The translations under genes were made by a program, and so were the position numbers. Under the pieces are notes generated by a model, which made no database searches, was not told the DNA's origin, and saw nothing but the letters and a program-made list of their open reading frames with translations. Below, piece by piece: positions 6,360 to 15,800 of a DNA stretch of 51,482 nt. The DNA is from Streptomyces phytophilus (GTDB lineage: Bacteria; Actinomycetota; Actinomycetes; Streptomycetales; Streptomycetaceae), in the NCBI RefSeq assembly GCF_013870535.1, contig NZ_JACBXC010000001.1, positions 1 through 51,482 on the forward strand, given 5' to 3'. Position 1 is the stretch's first letter. Every line of letters begins with the position of its first letter.

Positions 6360-7106
6360 TCACTTGCCGCGCAGGAGCGCGAGCACCTGATCGAGCTTGG
6401 AGTCCGCGGACTCGGAGGCCCTGCGGGCGCCGCGTGCGGCGCGGGTCTGGGTGGCCACGTGGCTCTTCCACGTCCAGAAGCGGTTCGTCTTGTACGACTC
6501 GGCGTCCTCCGGCGCCTCGAACACGCCGTCGGTGCTGATCAGCTTCTTGAACACCGCGTCGGCGATGCGCTCGATGTCGTCGTTCGTCACTTCGTCCTCC
6601 TCGGGTCGCGGGGCGCCCTTCTGCACCCACGCGTAGAGCACCGGTCCCGGGCACGAGGTGGCGTAGCCGTCGCGGTGGCCCTTGATTTCGGAGCCCGCCG
6701 GCCCCTCGCTGCGGCAGTACTCGATGGCGTCCCGCAGCCCGTGCAGCTGCGCGTCCGGGGGTGTCGTCACGCCCGAGGTGCCGACCAGCCCGAGCACCGC
6801 GTAGTGCGCCTCGTTCAGGCTGGTGGTGCCGTTCGCGCTGTTGCGGCGCCTCAGCCCGCGGCCCTCGTACACGTAGCCGTGGGTGCACACGACGTAGCTG
6901 TAGCCGATGTCGGACCAGCCGTTGGTGTCCATGTGCAGGCTCTGCACGGAGCGGACGTAGTCGTCGCAGCGGGAGTGCTCCCGGTCCGTGTAGGCGCCAC
7001 CCAGGTAGTGGATCTTCACGCCGCGACGCGGGCCCGCATACTGGATCGCGCCGGACGGCAGTCGGTAGGCGCGGGCACCCCACGCCGAGCGGGAGACGAG
7101 CTTCAT
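6360..7106 (-). CDS. Endolysin: PGRP-type N-acetylmuramoyl-L-alanine amidase
   Basis: 248 residues from ATG 7106, overlapping the upstream stop as ATGA. Residues ~1-160 form an amidase_2/PGRP domain: N-terminal SRSAWGAR, zinc ligands H33 (KIHYLG), H144 (KGHRDG) and C152 (SCPG), plus WSDIGYSYVV and GRGL motifs. It cleaves the amide between MurNAc and L-Ala. The C-terminal 80 residues are charged helix (NDDIERIADAVFKKL, then SADSKLDQVLALLRG) and may bind wall or oligomerise. No signal peptide is seen, so export would depend on the downstream holin. Confidence 0.88.
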   Translation of the reverse strand: MKLVSRSAWGARAYRLPSGAIQYAGPRRGVKIHYLGGAYTDREHSRCDDYVRSVQSLHMDTNGWSDIGYSYVVCTHGYVYEGRGLRRRNSANGTTSLNEAHYAVLGLVGTSGVTTPPDAQLHGLRDAIEYCRSEGPAGSEIKGHRDGYATSCPGPVLYAWVQKGAPRPEEDEVTNDDIERIADAVFKKLISTDGVFEAPEDAESYKTNRFWTWKSHVATQTRAARGARRASESADSKLDQVLALLRGK

Positions 7107-7852
7107 CGGGACTCCTGCCGCAGGTAGTAGTTCCGCGCCATCTGCTCCAGGCCCGGCTCATCGAACTCGGCGGTGTACCTGCCGCTGTTGGCAGCGGTGA
7201 GGTAGCCGCCCGACGGCGCGCACATCACCGGCCGCCGGCCCGCGCTGTTCCGCACGCACTCCCCGTCCTCGATGCGCCCGTCGCCGTCGCGGTCGTAGTT
7301 GACGTGCGCCAGGCCCATGATGTGGCCAAGTTCGTGCAGCACCCCGTTGGCCTGCTTCGCGGCGTTCGTCGTGTCGTTGCTGGAGAACCAGTTGTCGACC
7401 GTCCAGTACTGGCTATTCATGTACACGTTGCCGCCCCAGGCGCTGCCGTTGGCCGCTGCGTGGCACGGGTAGGAGATCGACGCCCACGACCCCTCCACCG
7501 GCCGGTGCTTGTAGTGGAAGCGAATCTCGTGCCGCGGCTGATCCGAGCACGACGACCGCGGACCCGGCACGATCGTCGAGGACACCGTGACCTGCACGCC
7601 CGTCACGTCGGTGATCTGAGCCGCGACCTTCTTCAGGTAGGGCGACAGCCGGTCCCGGCCCGCTTCGGACGCGAACACGATCGTGTACGGGTCGGGGCTG
7701 ATCGAGTAGATGCCCTTGGCGGTGTACGCCTTCCAGCCGCGCCCGGAGTACACCGGGGATTCCGCGGCGGACGCGGGCGGGGCGGCCAGCGCCATGGCCG
7801 CCGCCACGGCGACAGCGGCAACGATCAGCATCCGGACGCGTTGGAACATCAC
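7103..7852 (-). CDS. Secreted zinc metalloprotease (metzincin-like)
   Basis: 249 residues from ATG 7852. A classical signal peptide spans residues 1-30 (basic MFQRVR, hydrophobic core, ASA/AES cleavage). The catalytic motif HELGHIMGLAH has the metzincin pattern HExxHxxGxxH with ligands H173, H177 and H183 and catalytic E174. A DRDGDGRIEDGE loop follows and looks like an EF-hand calcium site. Six to seven cysteines suggest disulfides outside the cell. It sits between distal tail genes and endolysin, with ATGA overlap to the amidase gene. It could be a lysogenic-conversion gene, or it could help degrade the proteinaceous envelope at lysis or entry. Confidence 0.8.
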   Translation of the reverse strand: MMFQRVRMLIVAAVAVAAAMALAAPPASAAESPVYSGRGWKAYTAKGIYSISPDPYTIVFASEAGRDRLSPYLKKVAAQITDVTGVQVTVSSTIVPGPRSSCSDQPRHEIRFHYKHRPVEGSWASISYPCHAAANGSAWGGNVYMNSQYWTVDNWFSSNDTTNAAKQANGVLHELGHIMGLAHVNYDRDGDGRIEDGECVRNSAGRRPVMCAPSGGYLTAANSGRYTAEFDEPGLEQMARNYYLRQESR

Positions 7853-7877
7853 GAGACTCCCAGGGGGTTGAAGAGGG

Positions 7878-8021
7878 TCAGGCTTCGGCGGGCGGCGGCT
7901 GCGGCGGCTCCGGAGACGGGACCGGCGGTTCGTCCATCACGCCGAGGTCCACCAGCGTCGGCACGTCGGCGTCCGTCATCCCAGGGCGCGGCGTCACCTG
8001 CACGGGTACCGGATCGGTCAC
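7878..8021 (-). CDS. Short proline-rich protein
   Basis: 47 residues from GTG 8021, with GAGGAG upstream; it sits between a tail protein and the protease gene. The C-terminus is strongly proline-rich (PPVPSPEPPQPPPAEA). The start contains a VTDPVPVQVTPRPGM segment. Short proline-rich ORFs at this place are common in actinophage tail regions. No function assigned. Confidence 0.5.
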   Translation of the reverse strand: MTDPVPVQVTPRPGMTDADVPTLVDLGVMDEPPVPSPEPPQPPPAEA

Positions 8022-8031
8022 GGCAGGCTCC

Positions 8032-8646
8032 TCACAGGCTGTAGAAGACGCCGTTGAACCCGATCCAGCCCGGCCTGTTAGTGGAGGCGTTGGTGCCGTA
8101 GATCTCCAGGTGGCCATCCGTCTTCGCGTCGAGCTTCAGCGTGATCCGGTCGGAGTTGACGTCGGAGCAGGGGATGACGACGGTCCGCAGACTCGCGGGC
8201 CGGGCGGCAGTCGGCAGCGGCGACGAGGTGAAGATCCCCGAGTTGGGGATGCTGCCGCCGCCGTAGGTGACCGACAGGGCGCCCTGCAGCTGCACGGAGA
8301 TCTCCCCGAAGAGGTTGATCCGCCGGTACTGCACGGTGCCGTTCGAGTTGCCGTTGTGCGAGAAGCCGCTGACCAGGCTGATGGTGGTCCAGCTGGAGAT
8401 GCTGGCACCCATCGTCACCCACGTGCCGGCGACCCGCGCGTCCAGCCGCTGTTCGGCCGCCAGGTAGGTGACCATCCCATCGGCCGGGGAGGTGAGCGTC
8501 GCGTTGCGGGCGGAGGCGGTCGCGAACCGCATCACCGACCGTTCGGTGATCGCGTTGGCGATGTCCTGGGCCAGCGTCGCCGCGTTCGGCGCGTCGGTCA
8601 GGGCGGCGATGCTCACGCCCTGCCCGTAGTCGTCGGTCGTCGGCAT
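8032..8646 (-). CDS. Minor tail/fibre protein
   Basis: 204 residues from ATG 8646, overlapping the previous stop. The N-terminal helix (TLAQDIANAITERSVMRF) is followed by a beta-rich region typical of phage adhesins (SPADGMVTYLAAEQRLD, VQYRRINLFGEISVQLQGAL). The end has a GWIGFNGVFY strand. Position at the distal end of the tail genes, just before the lysis cassette, suggests a receptor-binding or fibre-tip protein. Host receptor unknown. Confidence 0.65.
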   Translation of the reverse strand: MPTTDDYGQGVSIAALTDAPNAATLAQDIANAITERSVMRFATASARNATLTSPADGMVTYLAAEQRLDARVAGTWVTMGASISSWTTISLVSGFSHNGNSNGTVQYRRINLFGEISVQLQGALSVTYGGGSIPNSGIFTSSPLPTAARPASLRTVVIPCSDVNSDRITLKLDAKTDGHLEIYGTNASTNRPGWIGFNGVFYSL

Positions 8647-8870
8647 CAGATTTCCGTCTCGACCACACCGTGGTGGGTCGCGGACACGGATGCCACCTCA
8701 GGCGATGCCAGCATCGCCTGCCTGATCGCATCGGCGATGACCTGGTTGGTCACCCCGCCAGGCACACCGGACCCGCCGAGAATGGTGTACTCCACGGTGA
8801 TGCGGTTCTCCGGGTCGACGCCGACTGCTCTGACGGCGGTGAACGGCAGGTCTCCGGTGGTGAGCGCCAT
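8646..8870 (-). CDS. Small tail-region protein
   Basis: 74 residues from ATG 8870. A compact alpha/beta sequence (ENRITVEYTILGGSG, VIADAIRQAMLASPEV) whose stop touches the next start. It lies between two minor tail genes with no gap and is probably a tail-tip or fibre-attachment component. No family recognised. Confidence 0.5.
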   Translation of the reverse strand: MALTTGDLPFTAVRAVGVDPENRITVEYTILGGSGVPGGVTNQVIADAIRQAMLASPEVASVSATHHGVVETEI

Positions 8871-8880
8871 GGGCTCCTCC

Positions 8881-9552
8881 TCAGGTGGCGGATTCGTAGG
8901 TGGCGGTGATTCGGAGCACGTCGCCGCTGCCGACGGCTTCCGGGGCGTTGATGGCCGGGTTCATCTGTGTCAGCCGGACGTCGGCGGCTCCGGAAGGGAA
9001 GAAGGGGGTGCCAGTCGTGCCCGCCGGGGCGATGACGAACTGACCGGCCCATCTGCTATTGCCGGCCCAGTGCGCGTGACCGATGTACGTGCAGCCCGCG
9101 TTGGCTGCCTGTACCGGCAGCGACAGGAAGCTGTTGCCCGTCCCGCCGGTGGTGGTCGTGCCGATCGACAGGTTGATCGTCATGTGCACTGTCCGGCCGA
9201 CCTTGTGGTAGCGGCCGACGAGCACGCCGTTGCCCAGCGCCGGGGCGGTGCCGCTGGACGTCCAAGCTGCCGGGTAGCTGGGCCATGCGGTGTCGGCGGC
9301 GGTCGCGGTGCGGCCGTGGGCGACCCAGTTGCCCTGCCCTGAGCGGGAGATGACGGCGGTGTCGCCGACGGTGGGGTTGAGGTAGGAGTCCAGGCGGCGG
9401 GCGCGGATGTCGCCGCAGTCGACGGTTCCGGTGCCGACGGCGGTGACGGTGGCGGTCTGCCAGTCGGCACCGCGCACCGCCGGTGTGGTCCGGCCTTGCC
9501 GGACGGCTTCGCCTGCGATGGCGTCTGCGAGCGCCCGCGTGCTGGAGCCCAT
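8881..9552 (-). CDS. Minor tail protein
   Basis: 223 residues from ATG 9552. An N-terminal helix is followed by a small beta barrel (TVTAVGTGTVDCGDIRARRL, then GDTAVISRSGQGNWVAHGR). This resembles the OB-like domains of baseplate/tail-hub accessory proteins. After a SYPAAWTSSGTAPALGNG linker comes a beta-sandwich region as in phage adhesins. It overlaps the upstream DUF5047-like gene by one base. Confidence 0.65.
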   Translation of the reverse strand: MGSSTRALADAIAGEAVRQGRTTPAVRGADWQTATVTAVGTGTVDCGDIRARRLDSYLNPTVGDTAVISRSGQGNWVAHGRTATAADTAWPSYPAAWTSSGTAPALGNGVLVGRYHKVGRTVHMTINLSIGTTTTGGTGNSFLSLPVQAANAGCTYIGHAHWAGNSRWAGQFVIAPAGTTGTPFFPSGAADVRLTQMNPAINAPEAVGSGDVLRITATYESAT

Positions 9553-10652
9553 CAGCCGTCCTCCTTGCCGCCGATGAGCGCGAGGGCGAACGTGCCGCTG
9601 GGGCTGAGGTCGATCGAGAAGGACTGCACCTGGTGCAGGTCGCGGCGGCCGTTGCCGTACACCGCCCGGATCACGTCGCCGGGCTCCAGGCAGGGGTTCG
9701 GCAGGCTGGTGATGTCGGCGCTCGCCGCGGGCTTCACGCTGTCGCGCAGCAGCTTGTTCGCCGCGCCCGTCGCGATGCCGACGCTGGTCAGCGTCGGCGA
9801 GGAGTAGAAGCGCACCACCCGGCCGAACGGCCCCAGGTAGTACGTCGGGCTGGTCACGTCGTCGTCCATGGCCGTGCCGGTGGCTGACGTGTTGTCCTCG
9901 GAGTTCTCACCGCTCGCGACGACGATGTTGTACATGCCCTGCCGGGAGAACTCGCGGTTCGCCTCGATGAGCACGCCGCCGTCACCGGCCGCGACCTCCC
10001 ATACGGGCTCGGTGGCGAGGATGTCCGGCAGTTCGGCGATGGTGAACACGCCGTCGGCGTTGCAGTACGCCTCCGCTCCGACGGCGGTAGCGATCTCCTG
10101 CACCGCGGCCCAGCGGTCGCCCTCCCGGTCCCAGGTGCGGGTGCCCAGCGCCGTGTTGTCGGCAGTGGAGGCGATGATCGCGTCCGGCAGCGTGTTCTGG
10201 ATCAGCGCGGTGATGGAGGTGACCGCGGCGGTCGCCCCGCGGGTGGAGTAGGGGGCGGTGAACTTGTCGTCTGCGATGGTCGCTTCGAGCCCGGACGCGG
10301 TGATCGTGACCGGGCCTGTGTCGGGGTCGCCCGAGAGAGCATCGAGACGGCCGAAGAAGATCGGCACGGACTCGACCAGGCCGCCGGGGTAGACGATGCC
10401 GCGGCGGATCCGGATCCGCGCCCCGGAGATCGCCAGGTAGTCGGCGGCCGTCCACGGCAGCAGCGACAGGTCCGGGACCTCGACGGTTGCCGTGCGGCGC
10501 ACGGCGGCGCCGCGGTCCACCGTCACCGACCCGCCGGTGTGCGGCAGTTCGTCGACATGCCCGTCCGGCCAGTGCAGCTCGACGGCGGACGCGAGGACAT
10601 GGCTACCAGCGAGCGCGGACAGGAACCGGTCGGACGGCGGTGGATACACCAC
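9552..10652 (-). CDS. Tail hub-like protein (DUF5047-type)
   Basis: 366 residues. The N-terminal part (SDRFLSALAGSHVLASAVEL, GGSVTVDRGAAVRRTATVEV, IRRGIVYPGGLVESVPIFFG) matches the pattern of the DUF5047 minor tail proteins common in Streptomyces phages. The later region (WAAVQEIATAVGAEAYCNAD, then EPVWEVAAGDGGVLIEANRE) resembles siphophage tail-hub (gpJ/gp27-like) folds. It follows the large distal tail protein and probably forms part of the tail tip complex that carries the receptor-binding proteins. Confidence 0.72.
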   Translation of the reverse strand: MVYPPPSDRFLSALAGSHVLASAVELHWPDGHVDELPHTGGSVTVDRGAAVRRTATVEVPDLSLLPWTAADYLAISGARIRIRRGIVYPGGLVESVPIFFGRLDALSGDPDTGPVTITASGLEATIADDKFTAPYSTRGATAAVTSITALIQNTLPDAIIASTADNTALGTRTWDREGDRWAAVQEIATAVGAEAYCNADGVFTIAELPDILATEPVWEVAAGDGGVLIEANREFSRQGMYNIVVASGENSEDNTSATGTAMDDDVTSPTYYLGPFGRVVRFYSSPTLTSVGIATGAANKLLRDSVKPAASADITSLPNPCLEPGDVIRAVYGNGRRDLHQVQSFSIDLSPSGTFALALIGGKEDG

Positions 10653-12890
10653 TCACCCCCCGATGGGACGGTTGAACAGCACGTCCTCCCAGGTGGCGAA
10701 CCGGTCCAGTACGTCCTGCCAGGTGGTGTTCTCCGACAGGATGTCCTGCCAGGTGCGGCCGGCGGAGCCGCCCACCCCGACTGCCGTGGGCATGTCCGTC
10801 TGCGTCAGCGGCAGCGACCACGCCCGCCAGCCCTCCGGCGCATACGTCGTGATCCGCGCCTCGGTGGCCTCCCCGACGGACACGTACATGTCGTCGACGC
10901 CCATGCCGGGTGCGGCCTGCCACAGCAGCGTGTTGCCCGAGTCGAGCAGCCAGTGCAGCGCCGTCCGCTCGGCGTCATCCCGCGTCCACACCGCAAGTTC
11001 GCCCTCAAGGCCGCCACGCACATCCGAGATCGTCACGGTGTTGCGGCGCCCGCGGATCCGGTGCCCGGTCTGCTCGATCGGCCGCGTCCAGTCCGGGGCC
11101 CGCTCCACCAGCAGCCGCAGGTTGCGCTGCGGCAGCCCGGGGTCCTTCAGCCACGCGAGATTCGGGTCGCCGGGATCGACGGTGACCGTGTCGCTCTGCC
11201 TGAAGGACTCCAGTGCGTTATCGGAGGCGTCGTAGCACTCCGCGGCATACGACACCGGCACCCCGAGCGGCGCCTCGTAGTCCTCGAACACCATCAGGTC
11301 AGAAGTGATCGGAATGCGGTCGACGAGGCCGTCGGGGCCACGGACCAGCGTGCGGATGCCGTCGCTGCCGACACGCCACAGGGACAGCAGCTCGCCCGGC
11401 TCCAGTTCCCGCAGCGTGATCGTGACACTCCCCGTCCCGGGCTGCGCCGTAACGAGGAAGAACGGCAGGACTTGCCACAGCGCGACCCGGTCGATCGCGA
11501 CCGCCGACGACACGGCGGTCGCCGTCAGTTCGAGTTCGATCTCCGCCCGCGCCGCCCCGGTCGGTGGGGTGAAGTCGTTCTGCAGCCACCACCAGTTCGG
11601 GGTCGGCACGGCTGTCGGCGACGAGGCGGTCGAGCTGATGAAACTGCTGCCGGCGTCGTACCAGCGCACCCTGAGGATGCTGTTCCACGATCCGGCGGTG
11701 ACGTTCGTATACACCTCGATGCGGTGCGACAGGCCGCTGACGTCGCCGCCCAGGCTCCAGCGCGGGGAGCGGATCACCGAGGTGGTCGCCGTCGCACTGG
11801 AGACGATGAGGCTGTAGGAGCCCTCGTAGGCCACCGCGCCCCACGGTGTCGACCGGGGGGCGGTCGCCACCCCCGACGTCACGCTCCAGCCGGAGACGCC
11901 CTGCTCGAACGAGGCGTCGCTGTAGCGGACCACGCTGTCCGGCCGGAACTCCAGGTCGGTGCCGATGACGGCCTGCTCCACCCGCAGCACCTGGCCGAGG
12001 CTCGCCGAGTCGATCCCGACGGCCAGCGCGCACGTCACCGCGCCGGCCGGGGCGACCGCCGAGGCCCGCTGCCGGTACCAGCCCGTGCCCGGCGCGGCGA
12101 GTTCGCCGCGTGTCGCCTGCAGCTGGGTGTCCGCGGCGTCGTAGAAGCGGACCTCGACCCACGTGTCGGCGGCCGACGTCGGCGGGTTGAGGTAGCAGAA
12201 CGCCAGATACTCCTGCCCCTCGGTGCAGGGCACCCGGGCCGTGCGCATCGCCTGGTCTCCGGCCGCGGTGGCGGTCATCGACACGACGTGCCCGCCGGTC
12301 GGGTAGTAGTCCACCGGCCACTGCACCACCGGCACAGTGCGGGCGATCGTGACGGAGCCGATTCCCGTCCACGACGTGGTGTCGATCTCCGGGGACTCCG
12401 CGTTCCACGGCAGCAGGTTGCCCATGATGTGCTGCGGCAGGCCGAGGTAGACGTTCTCGAAGAAGCTGATCACCGCAGCCGCGGCTGGCGTCGATGACAG
12501 CAGCACCTGCGCCCGTGCCGCGTCCGGCGGCGCCACCCCGCCGACGCTGATGCGGTGCCACGTCGCGGACGCCGCCGCCGTCGTCAGCGACCACGTCACG
12601 GAAATCTCTGTGTTCGCCGCCGTCAGCCAGCGGATACCGATGCGCTCCGGCACCGTCGCGCCCGAGGCGTCCGCGAACGCGTGGTACGTCTCGCCCGCCG
12701 CGATGGGGTAGGAGGAGACGGTGCGGGCCTGCATCTCTCCCGCGGCCACGCTCTTGACGATCAACGTTCCGGCGCCGTTCCGGCCGCCGGAACCCAGGCT
12801 GATCGTGCAGTTGAGCTTCTTCACCCAGCCCGACGTGTTCGGATCCACTGACTCCGTCGTGACGCTCAGCAGGTTCCCCGGGATCGCCAC
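10653..12890 (-). CDS. Large distal tail protein with repeated carbohydrate-binding-like modules
   Basis: 745 residues from ATG 12890, starting 3 bases after the tape-measure stop. At least three jelly-roll/CBM-like repeats are visible (~1-150, ~155-330, ~335-500). Each starts with a short aromatic SGW/TSWTG segment and includes an RIGIRWLTAANTEI- or VEVRFYDAADTQL-type strand pair. The C-terminal third contains a PGTGSVTITLRELEPGELLS strand region. Position after the tape measure corresponds to distal tail/tail-fibre-network proteins. The CBM-like modules suggest binding of cell-wall or surface polysaccharide, which is inference. Confidence 0.7.
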   Translation of the reverse strand: MAIPGNLLSVTTESVDPNTSGWVKKLNCTISLGSGGRNGAGTLIVKSVAAGEMQARTVSSYPIAAGETYHAFADASGATVPERIGIRWLTAANTEISVTWSLTTAAASATWHRISVGGVAPPDAARAQVLLSSTPAAAAVISFFENVYLGLPQHIMGNLLPWNAESPEIDTTSWTGIGSVTIARTVPVVQWPVDYYPTGGHVVSMTATAAGDQAMRTARVPCTEGQEYLAFCYLNPPTSAADTWVEVRFYDAADTQLQATRGELAAPGTGWYRQRASAVAPAGAVTCALAVGIDSASLGQVLRVEQAVIGTDLEFRPDSVVRYSDASFEQGVSGWSVTSGVATAPRSTPWGAVAYEGSYSLIVSSATATTSVIRSPRWSLGGDVSGLSHRIEVYTNVTAGSWNSILRVRWYDAGSSFISSTASSPTAVPTPNWWWLQNDFTPPTGAARAEIELELTATAVSSAVAIDRVALWQVLPFFLVTAQPGTGSVTITLRELEPGELLSLWRVGSDGIRTLVRGPDGLVDRIPITSDLMVFEDYEAPLGVPVSYAAECYDASDNALESFRQSDTVTVDPGDPNLAWLKDPGLPQRNLRLLVERAPDWTRPIEQTGHRIRGRRNTVTISDVRGGLEGELAVWTRDDAERTALHWLLDSGNTLLWQAAPGMGVDDMYVSVGEATEARITTYAPEGWRAWSLPLTQTDMPTAVGVGGSAGRTWQDILSENTTWQDVLDRFATWEDVLFNRPIGG

Positions 12891-12893
12891 CGC

Positions 12894-15800
12894 TCACCTC
12901 CCCGTCCGGCCGGAGCGCAGCGCCGACGCCAGCTCTCGGTTCTCGTGCTGCACCACGCCACGGACCTGGCCCAGGAACTCACCGCTGTCGAGGTACAGAT
13001 CGCCGGTGAAGTCGCCGCCGCCAGAGGCGGTGACGCCCGTCGACGCGGCGCCCTCCATCGCCTTGAACTGCTGCGGGGTGAGCACCGCCTCCGGCCGGCT
13101 GAGCCCGTTGAAGCCCAGGCCGCCGGGCGGCAACCAGCCGCCGTCGTCATACCAGCCGACGCGCTGGCTGTGTGCCCATGCCCCGGCCGGGTTGCCGTAG
13201 CGGCCGTCGATGTAGCCCAGGCCCCACTTGATCTGTGTGGCGGGGTTGGTGCGCCAGTCGGCGCCGGCCGACGCCATCTTCCAGGCGGGCAAGCTCTGCG
13301 GGATGCCGAAGGCCCCTGAGCTGGGGTTTCTTGCGTTCCAACGCCACCCGGACTCGCGGGTCCACAGCTTGTCCAGCGGGGGCCACTGGCGGTCGCCCCA
13401 GCCGAACTGCCCGAGCATCTCCCGCGCTGCCGACTTCGCCCCCGCGATGCCGGTGATGCTGCCGCCGCCGATCGACGGCGCGAAGCCATACACCGAACTG
13501 AACATGGGGTGGTTCGCGCCGCGGGCCCGGCCGCCGACGAGCACGCCGTCGCCGCCGCGGGACTCGACGTTGACACCGCCGAGGGTGCCCGCGGTGTGGC
13601 CGACTCCGCTGTGCGTAACGCCGATCTGGTACGGCGCCCTCAGGCCCCGCTTCCACCCGGGGGGTGCGGCGCCGCCCGCGAAAGCGTGCGTCGACCACCG
13701 GCGGTGCGGCTTCTGCCCGCGGATCACCGATTCGATCGCAGAGACGAAGCCGCTGCAGTCCCAGCTCGGGTTGCCGTTGCCGCCCCACTGGTAGGGCTTC
13801 CCGGCCTGTGTGCGGGCCCAGCGCAGCGCATCGGCGACCTTCGCGCCGCCGCCCGCCGCACCACTCACGAGCCCCTTCAGTCCGCTGATGATGGTCTTCG
13901 GCAGGGCGAGGACCATCTGACCCCAGCCCGTATCTCCGATCTTCCGCAACGGCTTCAGCAACGGGTCAAGCAGGCGGCCCAGATTCCCGACCGGGTCGGA
14001 GAGGAACTTCGCGCCCTTGGCGGTGCCGCTGGTCCCGATGCCGACGAGGCGGCCGAGCTTGCCGACGATGCCGCCGTCCTCCATCAGCTGACCGCCAGCC
14101 TGCTGCCACAAGCCCAGAGCACGCGAACGGTACTTCGGGTCCGTCGGGATGACGTACTCAGGGTGAGAACCCCGCCCCTCGCCGACGATCGCGGTGGGCC
14201 TGTTGAACACACCAGGCTGGGCGGGGATCGCACCGCCGCGCTCCAGCAGCGGCACAGTCTTCAGGTCGGGAAGACCGGGGATCCAGCCGCCGATCTTCTT
14301 CCAGACCTTGACGATGCCCTTGTTCCAGACGGTGTTCAGGACGAAGTTGATCGGCTTCTTCGTCAGACCCTTGATCTTGTCCCAGGCGCGGCCGATGGCG
14401 TCCTTCGCGGTCCGGAAGGCGTCGGCGACGCGGCCGATGGCGGTCTTCAGTGCGTTGAACGCCGGCCGGATGCCCTTCTCCCACACGCCCTTGATCACGG
14501 AGCGGATGCCGTTGAAGACGGGCGTGACGACCTTCCGCCACAGCCAGCGGAACACGTCGGCCAGGACGCGGATCGCGGCCCGGACCAGGCCGAAGTAGCG
14601 CTTCACGACCTGGGTCCACCACAGGCGGATGATCGTCGATATGGCCTTGAAGGCGAGCTGGAAGACCTTCCGCCAGAACCAGATGACGATCGCGCCGATG
14701 GTCTGGAAGTAGAACTTGACCAGCGAGAAGAACCGCTTGATGACCTGCTGGTACCAGAACTTGACGATCTTCCCGATGGCCTTGAAGACGGGCTCGAAGA
14801 TCGTCTGCCACAGCCACAGCGCGATCCGGCCGAGGAGCCGGTAGTACGCGAAGACGAAGTCGAAGTACGGCTTAATGATCTTCGTCCACAGCCACATCAC
14901 GATCGTGCCGATGGCCTCGAACACGGGCTTCAATGCCGCATTCCAGGCCGCCAGAGCAGCCGTCTTGATGCCCTCCCAGGCGGCCTGCACCCCGGCGCGG
15001 AACCAGCCGAACCTCTTGTACGCATAGACGACCGCGGCGACGAGGGCGACGATCGCGATGATGATCAGCGTGATGCCGCTGGCCGCGAACGCCGCGTTCA
15101 GCAGCCACTGCACGAGCGTCCACGCCTTCGTGGCGATGATCACCAGGTAGATGCCCTGGACCAGCCACGGCAGCGTCTCCGCGATAGAGGCGACGCCGCG
15201 TGCCAGCGCGCCGAGGGTCTCCAGCGCCGGCCCCGACAGCGGGGCCAGGCTCTTCGAGACCTCGTAGAACGCGCGGCCGATGTCACCCAGCCCGGCTGCG
15301 AGCACGGGCGCCATCCGCGACGAGTAGTCGAGGAACCCCTCGAACTCCGGACTGCCCTTCAGGCTGGTGCCCCAGTTCGCGAACCGCTCCGTGATCCCGA
15401 CCATCCGATCGGAGATCGAGTCCATGTGAGGCAGGAACGCGGCGACGATGCCGCCCAGGCCCTTCGCGATGTTCCCGAGCGCGACGCCCAGCCCGACGAT
15501 CGCCGGACGGACGGAGCCCGTGAGGTCCTTCTTGAACGTCTTCCAGCCCTTCGACTGGAAACCGCGGGCCGCCCGGTTCTGCAGTTCCCCGACCGCCTTC
15601 GCGGCCTCGATCACGAACGGCGTCAGTCCGGGCAGGGCCCGCCGCAGCCCGTTGATGCCGCGCGTGAACAGCGGCATGATCGTGGGCTGCAACTCCCTCG
15701 ACCAGCCCTTGAACGCGGTCCGCAGCCGCACGAAGGCGTTGAAGGTGCCGCGCGCCGCGGGCGACATAGCCGCCAGCGCGGCCTGGTACTTCGCCTGCGC

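Noticed and set aside
10539-12497. 652-codon rightward frame opposite the distal tail gene
   Set aside because: Arg/His/Gly-rich shadow with no domain-like sequence, fully within a well-supported minus-strand tail gene.
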